A DNA stretch of 64,000 bases from Diplonema papillatum (GCA_030068145.1 JAPJBO010001149.1:1-64000); one strand, 5' to 3'. Positions 1-10,505 are shown, numbered from the stretch's first letter. The notes: a model not told the origin generated them from the sequence alone. Made by a program: numbers and translations.

Positions 1-9
1 CCGAACACG

Positions 10-859
10 ATGAGCCCCGAAGAAGCGGCGACGGCGGCCCGGAAAGCAGGCAACAAAGCCCTGGTGGAAGGCCGCGCGGAGGAAGCGCACGCCGCCTACA
101 CGGAAGGCCTGGCCGCGAAGCCGGCCGACCACCTCCTGCTCGGGAACCGGTGCGAGGCGAACCTCGCCCTCGGCAGGGCGGAAGACGCGCTGCGGGACGC
201 CGACGCCTGCCTCCGGCACAGCGGCGGCTCCTGGCCCAAAGGCTACCTCCGCAAGGCCAACTCCGAGCTTGCGCTGGGCAGAACCGCGGATGCCCTGCGG
301 ACGCTGCGGATGGGCCTCAGAGTGCTGCCGGAGGGTGAAAGCAGAACGCCGTGGCTGGACAAGATAGCGTCCGTCAAAAGCCTGCACTTCCGGGTGCGGG
401 TGGCCCTTGACCCCCTCATGGGGCGAGTCCTGAAAGCCGACGCCCCGTTTGTAGCCGGCGAGGAGGTGTTCACGGAGCACCCGATCGTCTCCTGGACGCG
501 GCCGCTCGCTGCCATCGGCCGGCAGCTGGCTGATAACTGTTCGGCGCAGCCCGACAAACCGATGACCATCAACCTGCCGGAGCCGCCGCAGCCGTCGAAG
601 ACGGCGCTGCAAGACGCCGGGGCCGACGCCGACGAAGACGACGAGCGAGCAGACCGGCGGGCTGGCGTCGAAAGCGGGCCTAAAACGCACACCGACCCTT
701 CGGGCGGTGACTCGCCCGCGGGAGGAGACGGTCTGGCTGACACCTTGGCGCCCGGAGTGCGCGAAATCTGCGACCGGCACCAAGTGCATCCTGGGTTCGC
801 GGTACTCTTGCAAGAGTTCGTGAAACTGTCGCGAGAGGAGCAGGACGTTGTGCTGAGCT
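10..859 (+). CDS. TPR-SET (SMYD-like) lysine methyltransferase, exon 1
   Basis: First exon of a five-exon gene (10-859, 4109-4284, 4786-5439, 9512-9782, 10814-10980) whose phases join into 706 codons ending in TGA. The product looks like a protein-lysine methyltransferase of the SMYD class, which moves a methyl group from S-adenosylmethionine to lysine. Residues 1-110 form TPR helices (AGNKALVEGRAEEAHAAYTE and following repeats). Residues near 135-160 (GRVLKADAPFVAGEEVFTEH) match the first strands of a SET domain. An acidic linker follows, then CDRHQVHPGFAVLLQEF. I see no MYND zinc finger, which SMYD1-5 have, so this is a TPR-SET variant. The start ATG at 10 is the first in frame, but the window begins only nine bases upstream, so an earlier start cannot be excluded. 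The donor is AGCT/GTATGCG in phase 1. The open frame runs on to 1119, but the tail is intronic. Confidence 0.8.
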
Positions 860-1075
860 GTATGCGTTCGACTCTTTCGTTGCGGCTTTCGTTTGTAGTA
901 CCTACCCGCCCCCCCCGGGTTAGTGTAGCACTCATTCCACGAAAAAGTGTCACAGGTTTCGGCTTTTTTTCGGACTTCTGCCGAAAACTTCCATCTGCAG
1001 GTCCGAAAATGGTCGGTTTCGAGATTTTGAGGACACGATTGAATCCATTGAGGACAGAAAATTATAACCATCCCC

Positions 1076-1213
1076 CCGCAACCGCAGTCCTGTCTGCAGA
1101 CACTCAGGTTCCGCGCTGATGATGGTCCGCCGTGGCTTAAAGGACCGAAACACGGCGCAGACGGGACCAGTGCGGTGTTGAGCACATACCCATTCCAAGC
1201 ACGTTCTTGCAAT
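1076..1213 (+). repeat. dispersed repeat family B, copy 1
   Basis: About 140 bp beginning CCTGTCTGCAGACACTCAGG and ending CATTCCAAGCACGTTCTTGC. Closely similar copies lie at 12410-12490 (partial), 18478-18612, 24078-24190 (diverged), 33300-33335 (3' end only), 57045-57185 and 58084-58232, all in the same orientation. I see no TIR; the class is unknown. Confidence 0.7.
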
Positions 1214-1430
1214 CCCCCCCCGTGTTAGTGTCGCCTACCTAAAGGCACCTTTTCCTAAAAGGCGACACTAACACGGGAAGCCGTTTGGTGGGGATGAGAC
1301 ATTCATGCAAATACAGGGAACCCTATTGAGAACCGTCTTCCCGTGTTAGTGTCGCCTCGCGTTTTCAGGCAAAAAGGCGACACTGAAGGGCTGAACGGAG
1401 GCGACACTAACAAGGGGGGGGTGTAGGTAC
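1214..1430. mobile_element. MITE with GTGTTAGTGTCGCC repeats, copy 1
   Basis: A roughly 210 bp non-autonomous element flanked by C and G runs. It contains CCGTGTTAGTGTCGCC and its reverse complement GGCGACACTAACACGG as two hairpins, one at each end, around a middle stretch with ATGCAAATACAGGGAACCC. A second near-identical copy is at 22294-22513, where the empty site can be reconstructed. It encodes nothing. Confidence 0.75.
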
Positions 1431-1432
1431 CC

Positions 1433-2938
1433 ACACCACGTACTTGTCATGCGTATGACAAGTACGTTGTACTTGTCATATGACAAGTACAATGACAAGT
1501 ACAATCCATGACAAGTAGGTACTTGTCATATGACAAGTACATACTTGTCATATGACAAGTACCTACTTGTCAGATGACAAGTTTTGTGAAGGAATTACTC
1601 TAGTCTCGCATACAATTGGCTGAGAAAAGTATGGTATACAACCCAATACTCGCAAAAAGTATTGATTCAAGCGACAACTGACCGATCAAGCTCTGTGGCA
1701 GAAGAAACAAAGACGGAAAGCTCTCCCAGTCCCTGCACCTAGGTCCCAAAGGGGTTTGTGCGAGATCTGCGGTGCAAATGGAAGAAAGGAATTGCGTGTC
1801 TACAGGCAAGCTTTTATCAAGGGCTAGTTCACCCGAGGATCCCATAAAGATAGTGGCACCACGAAACGAGGAAAGAACGGAAGATGTGTTTCCGTTCCCT
1901 TCGAGAACAAAAGGTTGGAGGCACAGAGGACAGGGTTTCTTATCAGCTTCTTTGGATGCACATACAGTAAGTGTTGCCTAAAGCCAAGTGTCCCGACATG
2001 CTTATTGCAGAACGGGCAGTTCTGCTTGACTCGCATGGAGGCCGATGGTAGGCGTCATATTGTGCATACAAACCACATGCAACAAAAGACTGCTTCCTCG
2101 GTACTGTGGTGTTTCCCTGTTTCCCTACAAACACACGCCTTCAGAATCGCCCCCTCGTCTTGCGGGCTACCAAAATACTTCTGGCCCCACCCTGTCTTTT
2201 TGCCGCTGTGCTCACTAGAGCCCACGTTGCGAATTCGAGTCAACTTTTTGGTGACCTGGTTAGCACGAGCAATACACTTACACAAGTGTATTGCGTCGTT
2301 CGTCAGAACTTCTGGAACTGGTGGAATAGGCGGCGGACGGAGAGGTTTCAGTTGAAAATCAACATGTTTGGTCTGGAGTTCGAAGGATAGCATGTCGCGT
2401 CGAATGTTTGTCGGGAAGTGTGGGATGCCCATCGCTTCCCATGTCGCGGACTTCTTGTTCTCGTTTTTGTCTTGTCCAGGTGTGCGGGTTTGCGCTTATG
2501 GTGAGGGGCGTGAGGTTGTTGCTTATCTTAGCAATGGTGATGTCTGCAAGCAGGGTTTGGTTGGCCGGACACGGCAGTTGGTCTGTCTGTGTCCAATTCC
2601 TTTCTTCCATTCGCACCGCAGAACATAGCCATCTCGCGCAAACTCCTTTGGGACCTAGGTGCAGGGACTGGGAGAGCTTTCCGTCTTTGTTTCTTCTGTC
2701 ACAGAGCTTGATCCGTCAGTGTCGCTCGAATTAATACCGTTTGCGAGTATTGGGTTGTATACCATACTTTTCTCAGCCAATTGTACGCGAGAGTAGAGAA
2801 ATTCCTTCACAAAACTTGTCATATGACGAGTAGGTACTTGTCATATGACAAGTATGTACTTGTCATAGTACTTGTCATAATATGACAAGTACATGTACTT
2901 GTCATATGTACTTGTCATACGTATGACAAGTACGTGGT
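1433..2938 (-). mobile_element. long-TIR DNA transposon with palindrome arrays
   Basis: A 1.5 kb element whose ends are inverted copies of each other over about 370 bp (1433-1803 and about 2571-2938). The outer 130-160 bp of each arm is an array of ACTTGTCATATGACAAGT palindromes. The inner arm is unique sequence with shared stretches such as CAATTGGCTGAGAAAAGTAT and GTCCCTGCACCTAGGTCCC. Each arm carries an inward-reading ATG with residues MEERN. The interior holds minus-strand ORFs, including a C2H2 finger. No DDE transposase is recognisable, so it may be non-autonomous. Tips read CACCACGTACTTGTCAT; no clear target-site duplication is seen. Confidence 0.8.
1824..2616 (-). CDS. transposon ORFs with C2H2 zinc finger
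   Basis: Minus-strand coding inside the long-TIR element. The 5' ORF starts in the right TIR at 2616 (MRMEERNWTQTDQLPCPA). A middle ORF spans 2055-2432, and a 3' ORF (1824-2036) holds CPFCNKHVG ... RQHLLYVH, a C-x2-C-x12-H-x4-H finger. The three frames overlap and differ, so the protein is either spliced or decayed. C2H2 and BED-type fingers are common DNA-binding parts of transposon proteins; the exact function is unknown. Confidence 0.45.
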
Positions 2939-2965
2939 GCAGCAAATCTTGCGGGTTGTCCTTCA

Positions 2966-3182
2966 ATTTTTTTACATAAGCGCCAGCTTGAAAGGATATG
3001 CTCGACGATGCTGCCCGACAAAGAACAGAAGGGATCCCAAGTGCTGTAACTACCGAACCACGTGTTGAACGGACGCGAGGTCATGCGGGTCTACCCCTAC
3101 ACGACAAATCACACAAACACAACAGGTCAAAAGTCCTGAGTGAGAAAACAACACACGGTGGTGTAAGCGAAGAACAAAAAGA
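2966..3182 (-). mobile_element. SINE-like repeat family A, copy 1
   Basis: Read on the minus strand, this family ends ...CGAGCATTTCC, then AAGCTGGCGCTTATGTAAAA, i.e. a poly(A) tail. Its body carries GGATCCCTTCTGTTCTTTG and ACCACCGTGTGTTGTTTTC. Other copies are at 4432-4692, 10506-10745, 21640-21861, 22058-22560, 27118-27178, 34334-34634 and 34836-35113. All face the same way. There is no ORF, so it is probably a non-autonomous retroposon. Confidence 0.6.
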
Positions 3183-3666
3183 CATCGCAATGTGTTCCAA
3201 AAATGCCTGCGCAATGAAGATCATGTCACTGTCACAGTTTACATGTCCGTGCTTCACATGGAGATCCCTAACTCAAGACATACCAGGTGAAAACGAACCT
3301 GAAAAGAGGGCCCAAACTCGGCCTGCTCAAAGCAAATAAGTGTGGATGCGTCAACGCAACAGTTTTTGAAAGGATAGCGAAAGAGCGAAGGCACATTTTT
3401 CGTATGAGATCGCAGATCTTAGAAGATTAAGTAGCGTGTTTCGAGCCAAGGAAATTTAGGGTTCCTCAAGAATCCGACAAGAAAACGTCCTGACTCTGCT
3501 CTAACAGCACGAAATGGAAACACGCCCACCCGCCTCACTGAGAACGAGGCGCACACACCATCATTTTCCTTAAGGGTTTCTCAAGGGTTCATACCCTTCC
3601 TGCGGAGTCTTACACTCCTTGCGACCCTTTTCCCTTTTCTGTTTTAGTTTCTTCGAAGAAGACTGG

Positions 3667-3873
3667 TACCAGGGAAAGCCTGCTACACGGGAGCCAAGCT
3701 TCACGTGTTCGGCGGTACTGCAGAGCCACGGGCCTACGGGTCAAGTGGCTACCGATTTCCCAAACTAAAGCTGGGCTGAACACAAGCTCGTCGAGACGGT
3801 CAGCCGCACTGTGCTGCCTCCGACTCAAGCTTTGCAAGCTGTGCTTGAGCGTCATGTTCCTGGACCAGGAGCG
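3667..3873 (-). repeat. dispersed repeat family D, inverted copy
   Basis: Contains AAGCTTCACGTGTTCGGCGG and GCTGCCTCCGACTCAAGC, the reverse complement of copies at 31957-32262, 51365-51610 and 55011-55283; a short piece is at 54672-54722. The unit is 200-300 bp with no coding capacity that I can support. Confidence 0.65.
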
Positions 3874-3894
3874 GCCTTTTTCTTTTTCTTCTTC

Positions 3895-3990
3895 CTTCTT
3901 GGATTTGGATTTACATCTGAATGACACCTCAAGACAAAAAAGGTTGTCGACAACTAACAAGTAAAAGAATAAAACAAAACTACGCATTTC
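3895..3990 (+). repeat. dispersed repeat with GATTTACATCTGAATGACACC
   Basis: About 95 bp containing ATTTACATCTGAATGACACC and GGTTGTCGACAACTAACAAG. A second copy is at 9940-10035 and a diverged one at 34715-34770. In the last two it sits directly upstream of a family A repeat, so it may be the 3'-side neighbour or an extended form of that element. Confidence 0.55.
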
Positions 3991-4108
3991 TTCTTCGAAG
4001 AAGACTTGAAACATAGGCACTGTCTTGCTAAACATTAAGCTAACGCCTCACACCGCCTTCTACAAGAAATAGTCAAGAAAACAACTACGCAACCCTTCGT
4101 TCCCTCAG

Positions 4109-4284
4109 GTTGCTGTCCGCTGGCACCACTAGCGCCTGCCACCGTATCGCTGGTGAATGCGTCCAACGGCTTGGCGCGCCTGGAACTTTTCAAAGGACTC
4201 GGCCAGATGAAGGTGCTGAAGCTCCTGATGATCAGCAAGGTGAACAGTCATCAGCTTCAAGCTACGAAGGCGGGTATCTACGAG
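4109..4284 (+). CDS. TPR-SET methyltransferase, exon 2 (SET core)
   Basis: Exon bounded by CCCTCAG and GAG/GTATGT. It enters in phase 1 and leaves in phase 0, matching its neighbours exactly. It encodes about 58 residues including MKVLKLLMISKVNSHQLQAT and KAGIYE, which correspond to the SET segment containing the asparagine-histidine pair (NxH) that precedes the cofactor-binding strand. No continuous ORF shows this exon well; it was found by following phase and codon quality inside the large intron. The flanking introns are about 3.2 kb and 0.5 kb. Confidence 0.75.
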
Positions 4285-4431
4285 GTATGTCTCTCCCGAA
4301 CTTGGACACAACGTCACTTCGACTGAAAATAAAGAAGTCTACGCTCCTGCGCAGCAGTCGAGTGGACATGCCGTTCTCTTGAGGATGTGTGCGGTCGCTC
4401 CCGAGAAGAACACCGTACTTTACCCCTCGCT

Positions 4432-4692
4432 TGGAAGGAAATGCTCGACAAAATCTGCCAGACTAAGAACCGAAGGGATCCCACGTGTTGAACGGACGTG
4501 AGGTCATGCGGGTCACGACAAGACACGACACACAAACACAGCAAGGAAAAAGTTCTGGACGGGTGAAAAACACAACACACACGGTGGAGTAAGCGAAGAA
4601 CAAATCAGATTGTGTTTGTATTGCAGTCGCCCCTCTACCTCTGCATTTCCTCCCTTCCATTCGGAGTCAAAGCAGCGTCGAGTGTTTCTCGG
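4432..4692 (-). mobile_element. SINE-like repeat family A, copy 2
   Basis: Near full-length copy, from GGAAGGAAATGCTCGAC to CGGAGTCAAAGCAGCGTCGAG, within the 501 bp intron between exons 2 and 3 of the TPR-SET gene. It accounts for more than half of that intron. Confidence 0.6.
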
Positions 4693-4785
4693 TTACTCGA
4701 TTCGAGAGGCTATGCTATTCACATCGCATGTTCATCGGACCTCCAGTCTCGAATCAAATAACTCGAACCCCCACGTCATCCGCAG

Positions 4786-5439
4786 GTCGCGTCGAAGATG
4801 GCGCACAGTTGCAGTCCGAACACGTTGTATGATGGTGCGCGGTGCCGGTTCATCGCCGTGAAGGACATCCCGAAGGACAGCTTGGTCACGTTCAGCTACA
4901 ATTCGAGCCGCTACCTGGTGCACAGCTCGGAGGTCCGGCAGACCATCCTCCGGCAGAGCCATCTGTTCGTGTGCAAGTGCGAGCGCTGCGTCGGCGTCGA
5001 CCGGACCCGCGGCATCCGCTGCGACTGCGGCAAAGGCGTCGAAACCGCCGACCACGGCGACCAAGCCGTGCGGTTTCGCACCGGAACAGCGCTGATCGAC
5101 CGGGAACGGGGCGTGCCGGGCGCGAGAGCGTGGCACTGCGAAGCGTGCGGGGGGACCTGGGCGGACGAGGACATGGCGAAGCAGCTGAAGAGGGAGGGCG
5201 CGATCGAGGCGGAGGTGCACTCTCTGGAAGCGCTGCGGGACGACGTCGAAAAGGGGCAGTACGAGAAGCTCAAGGACCTTGTCGAGCGCTCGCTGAGCTA
5301 CCTGTCGAGGGACCACTGGTGCTACATGAAGCTGTGCTGCCTCCTCGCGCACTACCACTACCGCCTGGCCCGCAAGAGCGCCGGCTCCGCTTCGGAGCTC
5401 TTGCAGCTCTCGCTGCTCTGGGGGCTGAAATACTCGCAG
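4786..5439 (+). CDS. TPR-SET methyltransferase, exon 3 (catalytic and post-SET)
   Basis: The exon follows ATCCGCAG in phase 0 and begins VASKMAHSCSPNT, the NHSCxPN signature that closes the SET pseudoknot and lines the active site; here Ala replaces the usual first Asn. A post-SET zinc cluster follows (CKCERC, then CDCG and CEACG), as in SMYD proteins. Helices after that (LKREGAIEAEVHSLEAL, HYHYRLARKSAG) resemble the C-terminal TPR-like domain. The exon ends CAG/GTGTGTGTG, where the donor merges into a short TG repeat. An ATG at 4798 could be mistaken for a start, but residues VASK upstream are conserved in kind, so it is internal. Confidence 0.85.
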
Positions 5440-5610
5440 GTGTGTGTGTGTGTGCGCCGACCAAAAGCTTGTGTTACCGTTTCTCACCTTTTTGGGACTT
5501 TTTTTTTTAGCCACATGCAATGTGTGAGGAACGTGAACCGCCCAAGTAGGACCTTCTGATCATGATCATTTGCCAAAATTGCCACCTGAAACCACGTCCA
5601 GGATTTGGGC

Positions 5611-6715
5611 TCAGGGTGGTGCGGTCAACGAAAACTCTAGTTTCCCTTTCTGCTTTCTCCTACTCTCGCGGTGTACGGTTTTTGTATAAGCACCTGCCGG
5701 GGGCCTCTTCTGGCGCCGGCGGGACTGCCGGGCCGACCTGTGGCGCTGCCGCAGCGGCGGCGGCGCGATGACGTCCTGCAGCGCCAGGCTGAAGAGGAGA
5801 GGCCCCAAGGGGTCCCCCTGTTGCACCCCACGCTCGGAAGTGAGCGTTTGGTCTCCAACTTGCAGTATGGAGTGCTTCCCGTATGCCGCCATGGTGTACG
5901 CCAAGACCTGGGGGGCATGCCTGCTGGCGCTTTTTCATGATCGCCTCCCTCTGCAGGGAGTTGAATGCGTTCGCCAGGTCGATCTGGAGGATGCCCTTGC
6001 CCGCCCCGCCTTCCCTGCGGTACATGGCCGCCACCCTACGGACGGCGAGAATTCCCGCGTCCGCTCCGGCCTTCACCCCGACACCGACCTGCCCGCTTCG
6101 CAGGAGCACGCTTTGCCAGAGGTCCAGCAGGTGCTGCGCAGAGAGCCCGGAGGGGCCGGCCGCCGTGCCCTTCGGCATCTTCTTCAGCAGTCTCCGAACC
6201 GCACTCGGCGAGGGCCGTGCCACGTTCAGGCCCTGCATCGCCGGGTCGCCTTGCCACTCCTCGGCAGCCGGGTGGAGGGCCCTGAGCTGCGCCATGGTGG
6301 CCTCGTCTGGCGGGGCCGTCTGCGCTGCCGAAAGCGCCGACACCGCCCGCGAGTAACACCGGTCCCGCGCCCGCTTGATGACCTGGCGCACGGTGGGGGC
6401 GTCCAGGTCATCCACTGACCTGACCGCCGTCTGGAGCTCGACCCTGTGGTCGTTGTCCTCGACCGGGTAGGCACGCCGGCGCGCGCGACCTTGAGCCTTC
6501 CTAGCCGTGATGGCCAAGGCCTCCGACCAGAGCGTCCCGAACAGGCCGTCCCTCCAGAGTCTGACCCGGCGGCGGAGGGCCTCTGTCACCGCTCTGCGTC
6601 CTCCCCGAGTGGTGGCCGTCAGGATGAGCGGGGCGAAGGCATATACCCGCAGCCACCCCGCATCGTCAGATGCCCCCCGGCAGCCTGGAACATTGCTTGG
6701 CCCTTGACCCGAGCC
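5611..6715 (-). mobile_element. LINE-type reverse transcriptase remnant
   Basis: Minus-strand non-LTR retrotransposon fragment in intron 3 of the TPR-SET gene. It reads in order: helical N-terminal part with VRLWRDGLFGTLWSEALA; then KMPKGTAAGPSGLSAQHLLD, the typical RT entry motif of this class; GILQIDLANAFNSLQREAIM (fingers, with the first catalytic Asp in QIDLANAF); and GVQQGDPLGPLLFSLALQDV. The first parts and the GVQQGDPLGP part lie in different frames, so at least one frameshift lies near 5900. The YxDD box and endonuclease are missing. It is a 5'- and 3'-truncated dead copy. Its codon use is as GC-rich as the host genes. Confidence 0.85.
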
Positions 6716-6765
6716 TACGGTGAGGGTTTTTGGGTTTTTTTCTGGTGGCCTTACCAGCCTCACTA

Positions 6766-6815
6766 CTATGGGGGGTCCGGGGGGCTTCGCCCCCCGGCGA
6801 ACGGTACGGTACACG
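6766..6815. repeat. GC-hairpin repeat with GGTACGGTAC tip
   Basis: GGGGGGCTTCGCCCCCCGG forms a perfect hairpin and is followed by GAACGGTACGGTACAC. Further copies are at 7447-7495 (same orientation) and 8545-8640 (inverted, twice: TGTACCGTACCGTGCCCC and TACCGTACCGTTCGGCGG). The copies bracket the irregular repeat and the 62-bp satellite, so they may be ends of a larger composite element. Confidence 0.6.
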
Positions 6816-6914
6816 AGTTTGCTCGAAATGAGGGGTCCGGGGGCCATGCCACTCGGCGACCCAGGTTCCAGCGGTGAAAATAGCCCTCACTCCCTTCCCA
6901 TCGGTGGCAATTGT

Positions 6915-7265
6915 ACAGTCAAATTTGACATGTCACGCTCGTGTCACGCTACTTTAGAGTCGAATTCGACATGTAACGCTCGTCTCACGCTACTTCACGG
7001 TCGAATTTGTCAGGTAACACTCGTGTAACGCTAATATATTGTCATCTTTAGTATGTCACGCTCATGTAACGCTACTGCACAGTCAAATTTGACATGTCAC
7101 GCTCGTGTCACGCTACTTTGCGGTCGAATTTGGCTGGTAACGCTCGTGTAACGCTAATATATTGTCATATTTAGAATGTCACGCTCATGTAACGCTACTG
7201 CACAGTCAAATTTGACATGTCACGCTCGTGTCACGCTACTTTAGAGTCGAATTCGACAGGTAACG
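6915..7265. repeat. irregular tandem repeat of TGTCACGCTCGTGTCACGC
   Basis: Alternating blocks ACAGTCAAATTTGACATG, TGTCACGCTCGTGTCACGCT and AACGCTAATATATTGTCAT recur with higher-order periods of about 164 and 123 bp. AAATTTGACATGTCA and AGTCGAATTCGACA are short palindromes. Non-coding. Confidence 0.75.
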
Positions 7266-7525
7266 CCATGGGTCGAAATAAGCGGACGCCGAACGCCACC
7301 CCCAATTATAGGTGTTCCTCCGGTGGCCCGCGCAGCGGCGATTTCTTTTTTTTTTTTGCGAGCGGGGTTTGGGGCCAGAACCTTATGCAGCCCGTTTTTC
7401 CCTTCAGAATAGACACCAAACCCGTTTTCTCTCGCGAGTTTTAATATAGGGGGGGGTCCGGGGGGCACCGCCCCCCGGGAGACGGTACGGTACATTGAGC
7501 CTCAGCTGCCCCTCTCCCCCCTGTA

Positions 7526-8229
7526 CAATTTCCCGAGGTGGGACAATTTTCCAATGCTGGGTTTCGAGGTCGGAAAACCTATTTGGACAATTTCCCGAGG
7601 TGGGACAATTTTCTAATGCTGGGTTTCGAGGTCGGAAAACCTATTTGGACAATTTCCCGAGGTGGGACAATTTTCTAATGCTGGGTTTCGAGGTCGGAAA
7701 ACCTATTTGGACAATTTCCCGAGGTGGGACAATTTTCTAATGCTGGGTTTCGAGGTCGGAAAACCTATTTGGACAATTTCCCGAGGTGGGACAATTTTCT
7801 AATGCTGGGTTTCGAGGTCGGAAAACCTATTTGGACAATTTCCCGAGGTGGGACAATTTTCTAATGCTGGGTTTCGAGGTCGGAAAACCTATTTGGACAA
7901 TTTCCCGAGGTGGGACAATTTTCCAATGCTGGGTTTCGAGGTCGGAAAACCTATTTGGACAATTTCCCGAGGTGGGACAATTTTCTAATGCTGGGTTTCG
8001 AGGTCGGAAAACCTATTTGGACAATTTCCCGAGGTGGGACAATTTTCCAATGCTGGGTTTCGAGGTCGGAAAACCTATTTGGACAATTTCCCGAGGTGGG
8101 ACAATTTTCCAATGCTGGGTTTCGAGGTCGGAAAACCTATTTGGACAATTTCCCGAGGTGGGACAATTTTCTAATGCTGGGTTTCGAGGTCGGAAAACCT
8201 ATTTGGACAATTTCCCGAGGTGGGACAAG
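7526..8229. repeat. 62-bp tandem satellite, about 11 copies
   Basis: A nearly perfect array with a 62 bp unit containing ACAATTTCCCGAGGTGGGAC and TGCTGGGTTTCGAGGTCGG. Copies differ mainly by CCAATGC versus CTAATGC. The near identity implies recent amplification. It sits in intron 3 of the TPR-SET gene. All three frames are partly open only because of the repeat; it is not a gene. Confidence 0.95.
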
Positions 8230-8259
8230 CGTTCAAAGACATGACGTCTGTGCTCCGCC

Positions 8260-8540
8260 AGATTAACAGCATCTTTCGGGGAAGCAATCTTCTTCGCCGG
8301 GCTCTCGAGGACGCGATGGGCCATAAGATGCCAAAGCCGGACGCGAGCTGGCGCATTCGCTAGCTTGCCAAGCCAGCATTCCTTCTACCGTGCGCCGGAT
8401 GGAGCCCTCCCGACTTCCCCTGTCACACAGCATCACGCGGCGTAAAAAGACCAATATCGACCGTCACACAGCATCGCACGACGTAAACAGGCCAAATTCG
8501 ACCATCACGAACCGCCAAATTCGACCGTCACACAGTGTAA
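8260..8540 (+). other. unique tail and short GACCGTCACACAGCATC repeats
   Basis: Directly after the satellite lies about 130 bp of complex, possibly once-coding sequence (CTCGAGGACGCGATGGGCC), then three spaced copies of a motif like CGACCGTCACACAGCATC at 8416-8535. No gene can be supported. Confidence 0.4.
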
Positions 8541-9125
8541 GGCCACCTGTTTGTTGTGTACCGTACCGTGCCCCGGGGGGGCTGCCCCCCGGACCCCCCA
8601 TGCAAACAGTTTGATTTACCGTACCGTTCGGCGGGGGGTGAAGCTCGGGCCCGGAGTCGTGCGGATAGGGCCATGTACTTGCATTTTTACTGAAACCTAC
8701 CTACCGGTAGAACCTAACGGCCAAGGTGGTCTGTAGGGAAAAAGTCAGCGAAAAAAAATTTTTTTTGAGTGCCGGAATGACCTAAAAAACGCGCTTCGTA
8801 AAATATTTTTCGCCCAATTTCCCAGGGGGTTTTGACCATTTCACCTTCGAGAATCTGGTGATCACTCAAAAAAGACCTAAAACCCCTGCTTGGCCCTTGG
8901 CCCAGAGGCCCAGATCTTATGTTCAGGGGTGGCCCTAAGCGGCCAGATTGCGGAGTCGTTGGCAGAATCTGACCTGACCCCCCCCCCCCCCCCTATACAG
9001 GCTATTTTCACTGTGGAGGGGGGACGCTACCTGTCACTCTCTAAGGTGGTCACCACGGTAGCTGGTCAGAAAAAAAAAAAATTCTTTTGGCCCAAATACC
9101 CCAAAAACCACACTTTGAAAATTTT

Positions 9126-9170
9126 TTGGTAGGAAAAGAAACTTGTTTCTTTTCCTACCAAAAAATTTTC
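9126..9170. repeat. perfect inverted repeat (hairpin)
   Basis: TTTTTTGGTAGGAAAAGAAAC and its reverse complement meet with almost no loop. A half copy, TAGGAAAAGAAACTTGTTTC, recurs at 10261-10283. Confidence 0.8.
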
Positions 9171-9171
9171 A

Positions 9172-9320
9172 CCACTTCATGTGGTCAGCAGCAAGATTAA
9201 CAGCTTTCTGGCTTCACCTTTTGCTCCAACTATACTGCGCGCGGCAAGCAGAGCAGGAGCGGAGGACGAGAGTGACAGACACAAGCATAGGAGTGAGGAT
9301 TTTATTATGGGCCCACTTTT
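9172..9320 (+). repeat. duplicated 150-bp segment, copy 1
   Basis: CACTTCATGTGGTCAGCAGC to AGCATAGGAGTGAGGATT occurs again at 10328-10470 with about 90% identity and small indels. Both copies flank exon 4 of the TPR-SET gene, and both follow a GGAAAAGAAACTTGTTTC half-palindrome, so a larger element is duplicated. Confidence 0.7.
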
Positions 9321-9511
9321 GCCAGGGAATTTTGACCATTTCACCTTAGAGAATTCGACCACCCAGCCTCCAAGGCAACTGCACTGGGGGGGGGGGGGGG
9401 GGGGGGGGTCCCTTGCAAAGTCGTTGGGGGCTCTCAGGGTAGTGTCAGCACTGCCCCCCTCTGCCTAAACATTAAACTAAGTTTTTCCCCCCACCTTTAG
9501 AAGTCCTCAAG

Positions 9512-9782
9512 CGCTTTCCACCCCTCACCGAACACGCACAGGCACTGGTGCGCACGAAAGTGGCAGAGCATGCGCCGATGCTGTCTGTGGAATGGGACTA
9601 CTGGATGTCGCTCGTCTGCGGCTCGTGGCCGCAGCTGATGCAGCAGAAGATCCAGCTACTGGAAGCAGTACATCCTACGTACAGCACTGTCTACCCGGAC
9701 GACCCCACCACGAAGAAGATCGCGGAAGTCCTGGCGAAGTCGAAGGAAAAGGTTCTGACGTACAAGAACAAGGTCTTCTTAG
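9512..9782 (+). CDS. TPR-SET methyltransferase, exon 4
   Basis: Coding block encoding RFPPLTEHAQALVRTKVAEH, WDYWMSLVCGSWPQLM and EVLAKSKEKVLTYKNKVFLG, helical sequence typical of the C-terminal TPR-like bundle of SMYD proteins. The exon leaves in phase 1 at TTAG/GTGTGCG. The acceptor is less certain. AG at 9510-9511 keeps phase 0 with exon 3; a stronger pyrimidine tract ends at 9500 (CCACCTTTAG) but would need phase 1, and so a missed small exon within 5440-9500. Confidence 0.7.
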
Positions 9783-10327
9783 GTGTGCGTCGTCTCTCTA
9801 GAAACATTTTCTCCGTTCCTCCTTTACTTTGATCATAGGTGTCACGGCAAATTTTGGCAGCCGCTGCTTAACAGTGCATGCTAATCCATGTGGTTCATGT
9901 ACTTAAAAGAACTCAATGCTAACAAACTTTGACGTGGACGGCTTTGGATTTACATCTGAATGACACCCCAATACAAAAAAGGTTGTCGACAACTAACAAG
10001 TAAAAGAATAAAAGAAAACAGCGCATTTCTTTTCACTTCAGCGCCAGTATGGAAGGAAATGCTCGACAAAAGCTGCCAGACAAAGACACCTCGCACATGT
10101 ACACGTACTGCCACTACAGCAGATACGATACGAACACTTACATACTTACTTACGTACGATACTTTAGTACTGAGGAGCAAAGCAGGATGAGCACACCATC
10201 CGAGCCTACACCAGGAGAATTCGGGTGGGTTGAGGTGGGTCTGAGACTGAATTTTTCTTGTAGGAAAAGAAACTTGTTTCTTTGAAGACTAATAATAATC
10301 CGAACGACAGGTTTTCCGCTCCCAATC

Positions 10328-10470
10328 CGTCACCACTTCATGTGGTCAGCAGCAAGATTAGCAGCTTTCTGGCTTCACTTTTTACTCCAACCATACGGCG
10401 CGCGGCAAGCAGGAGCGGTGGACGAGTGACAGACACAAGCATAGGAGTGAGGATTATTATACGACAATGG
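10328..10470 (+). repeat. duplicated 150-bp segment, copy 2
   Basis: Partner of 9172-9320, in the intron between exons 4 and 5. It is followed at 10506 by a family A copy. Confidence 0.7.
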
Positions 10471-10505
10471 TCACCCGGAGACTATAAAACCCCGATTCCC
10501 TAAGT

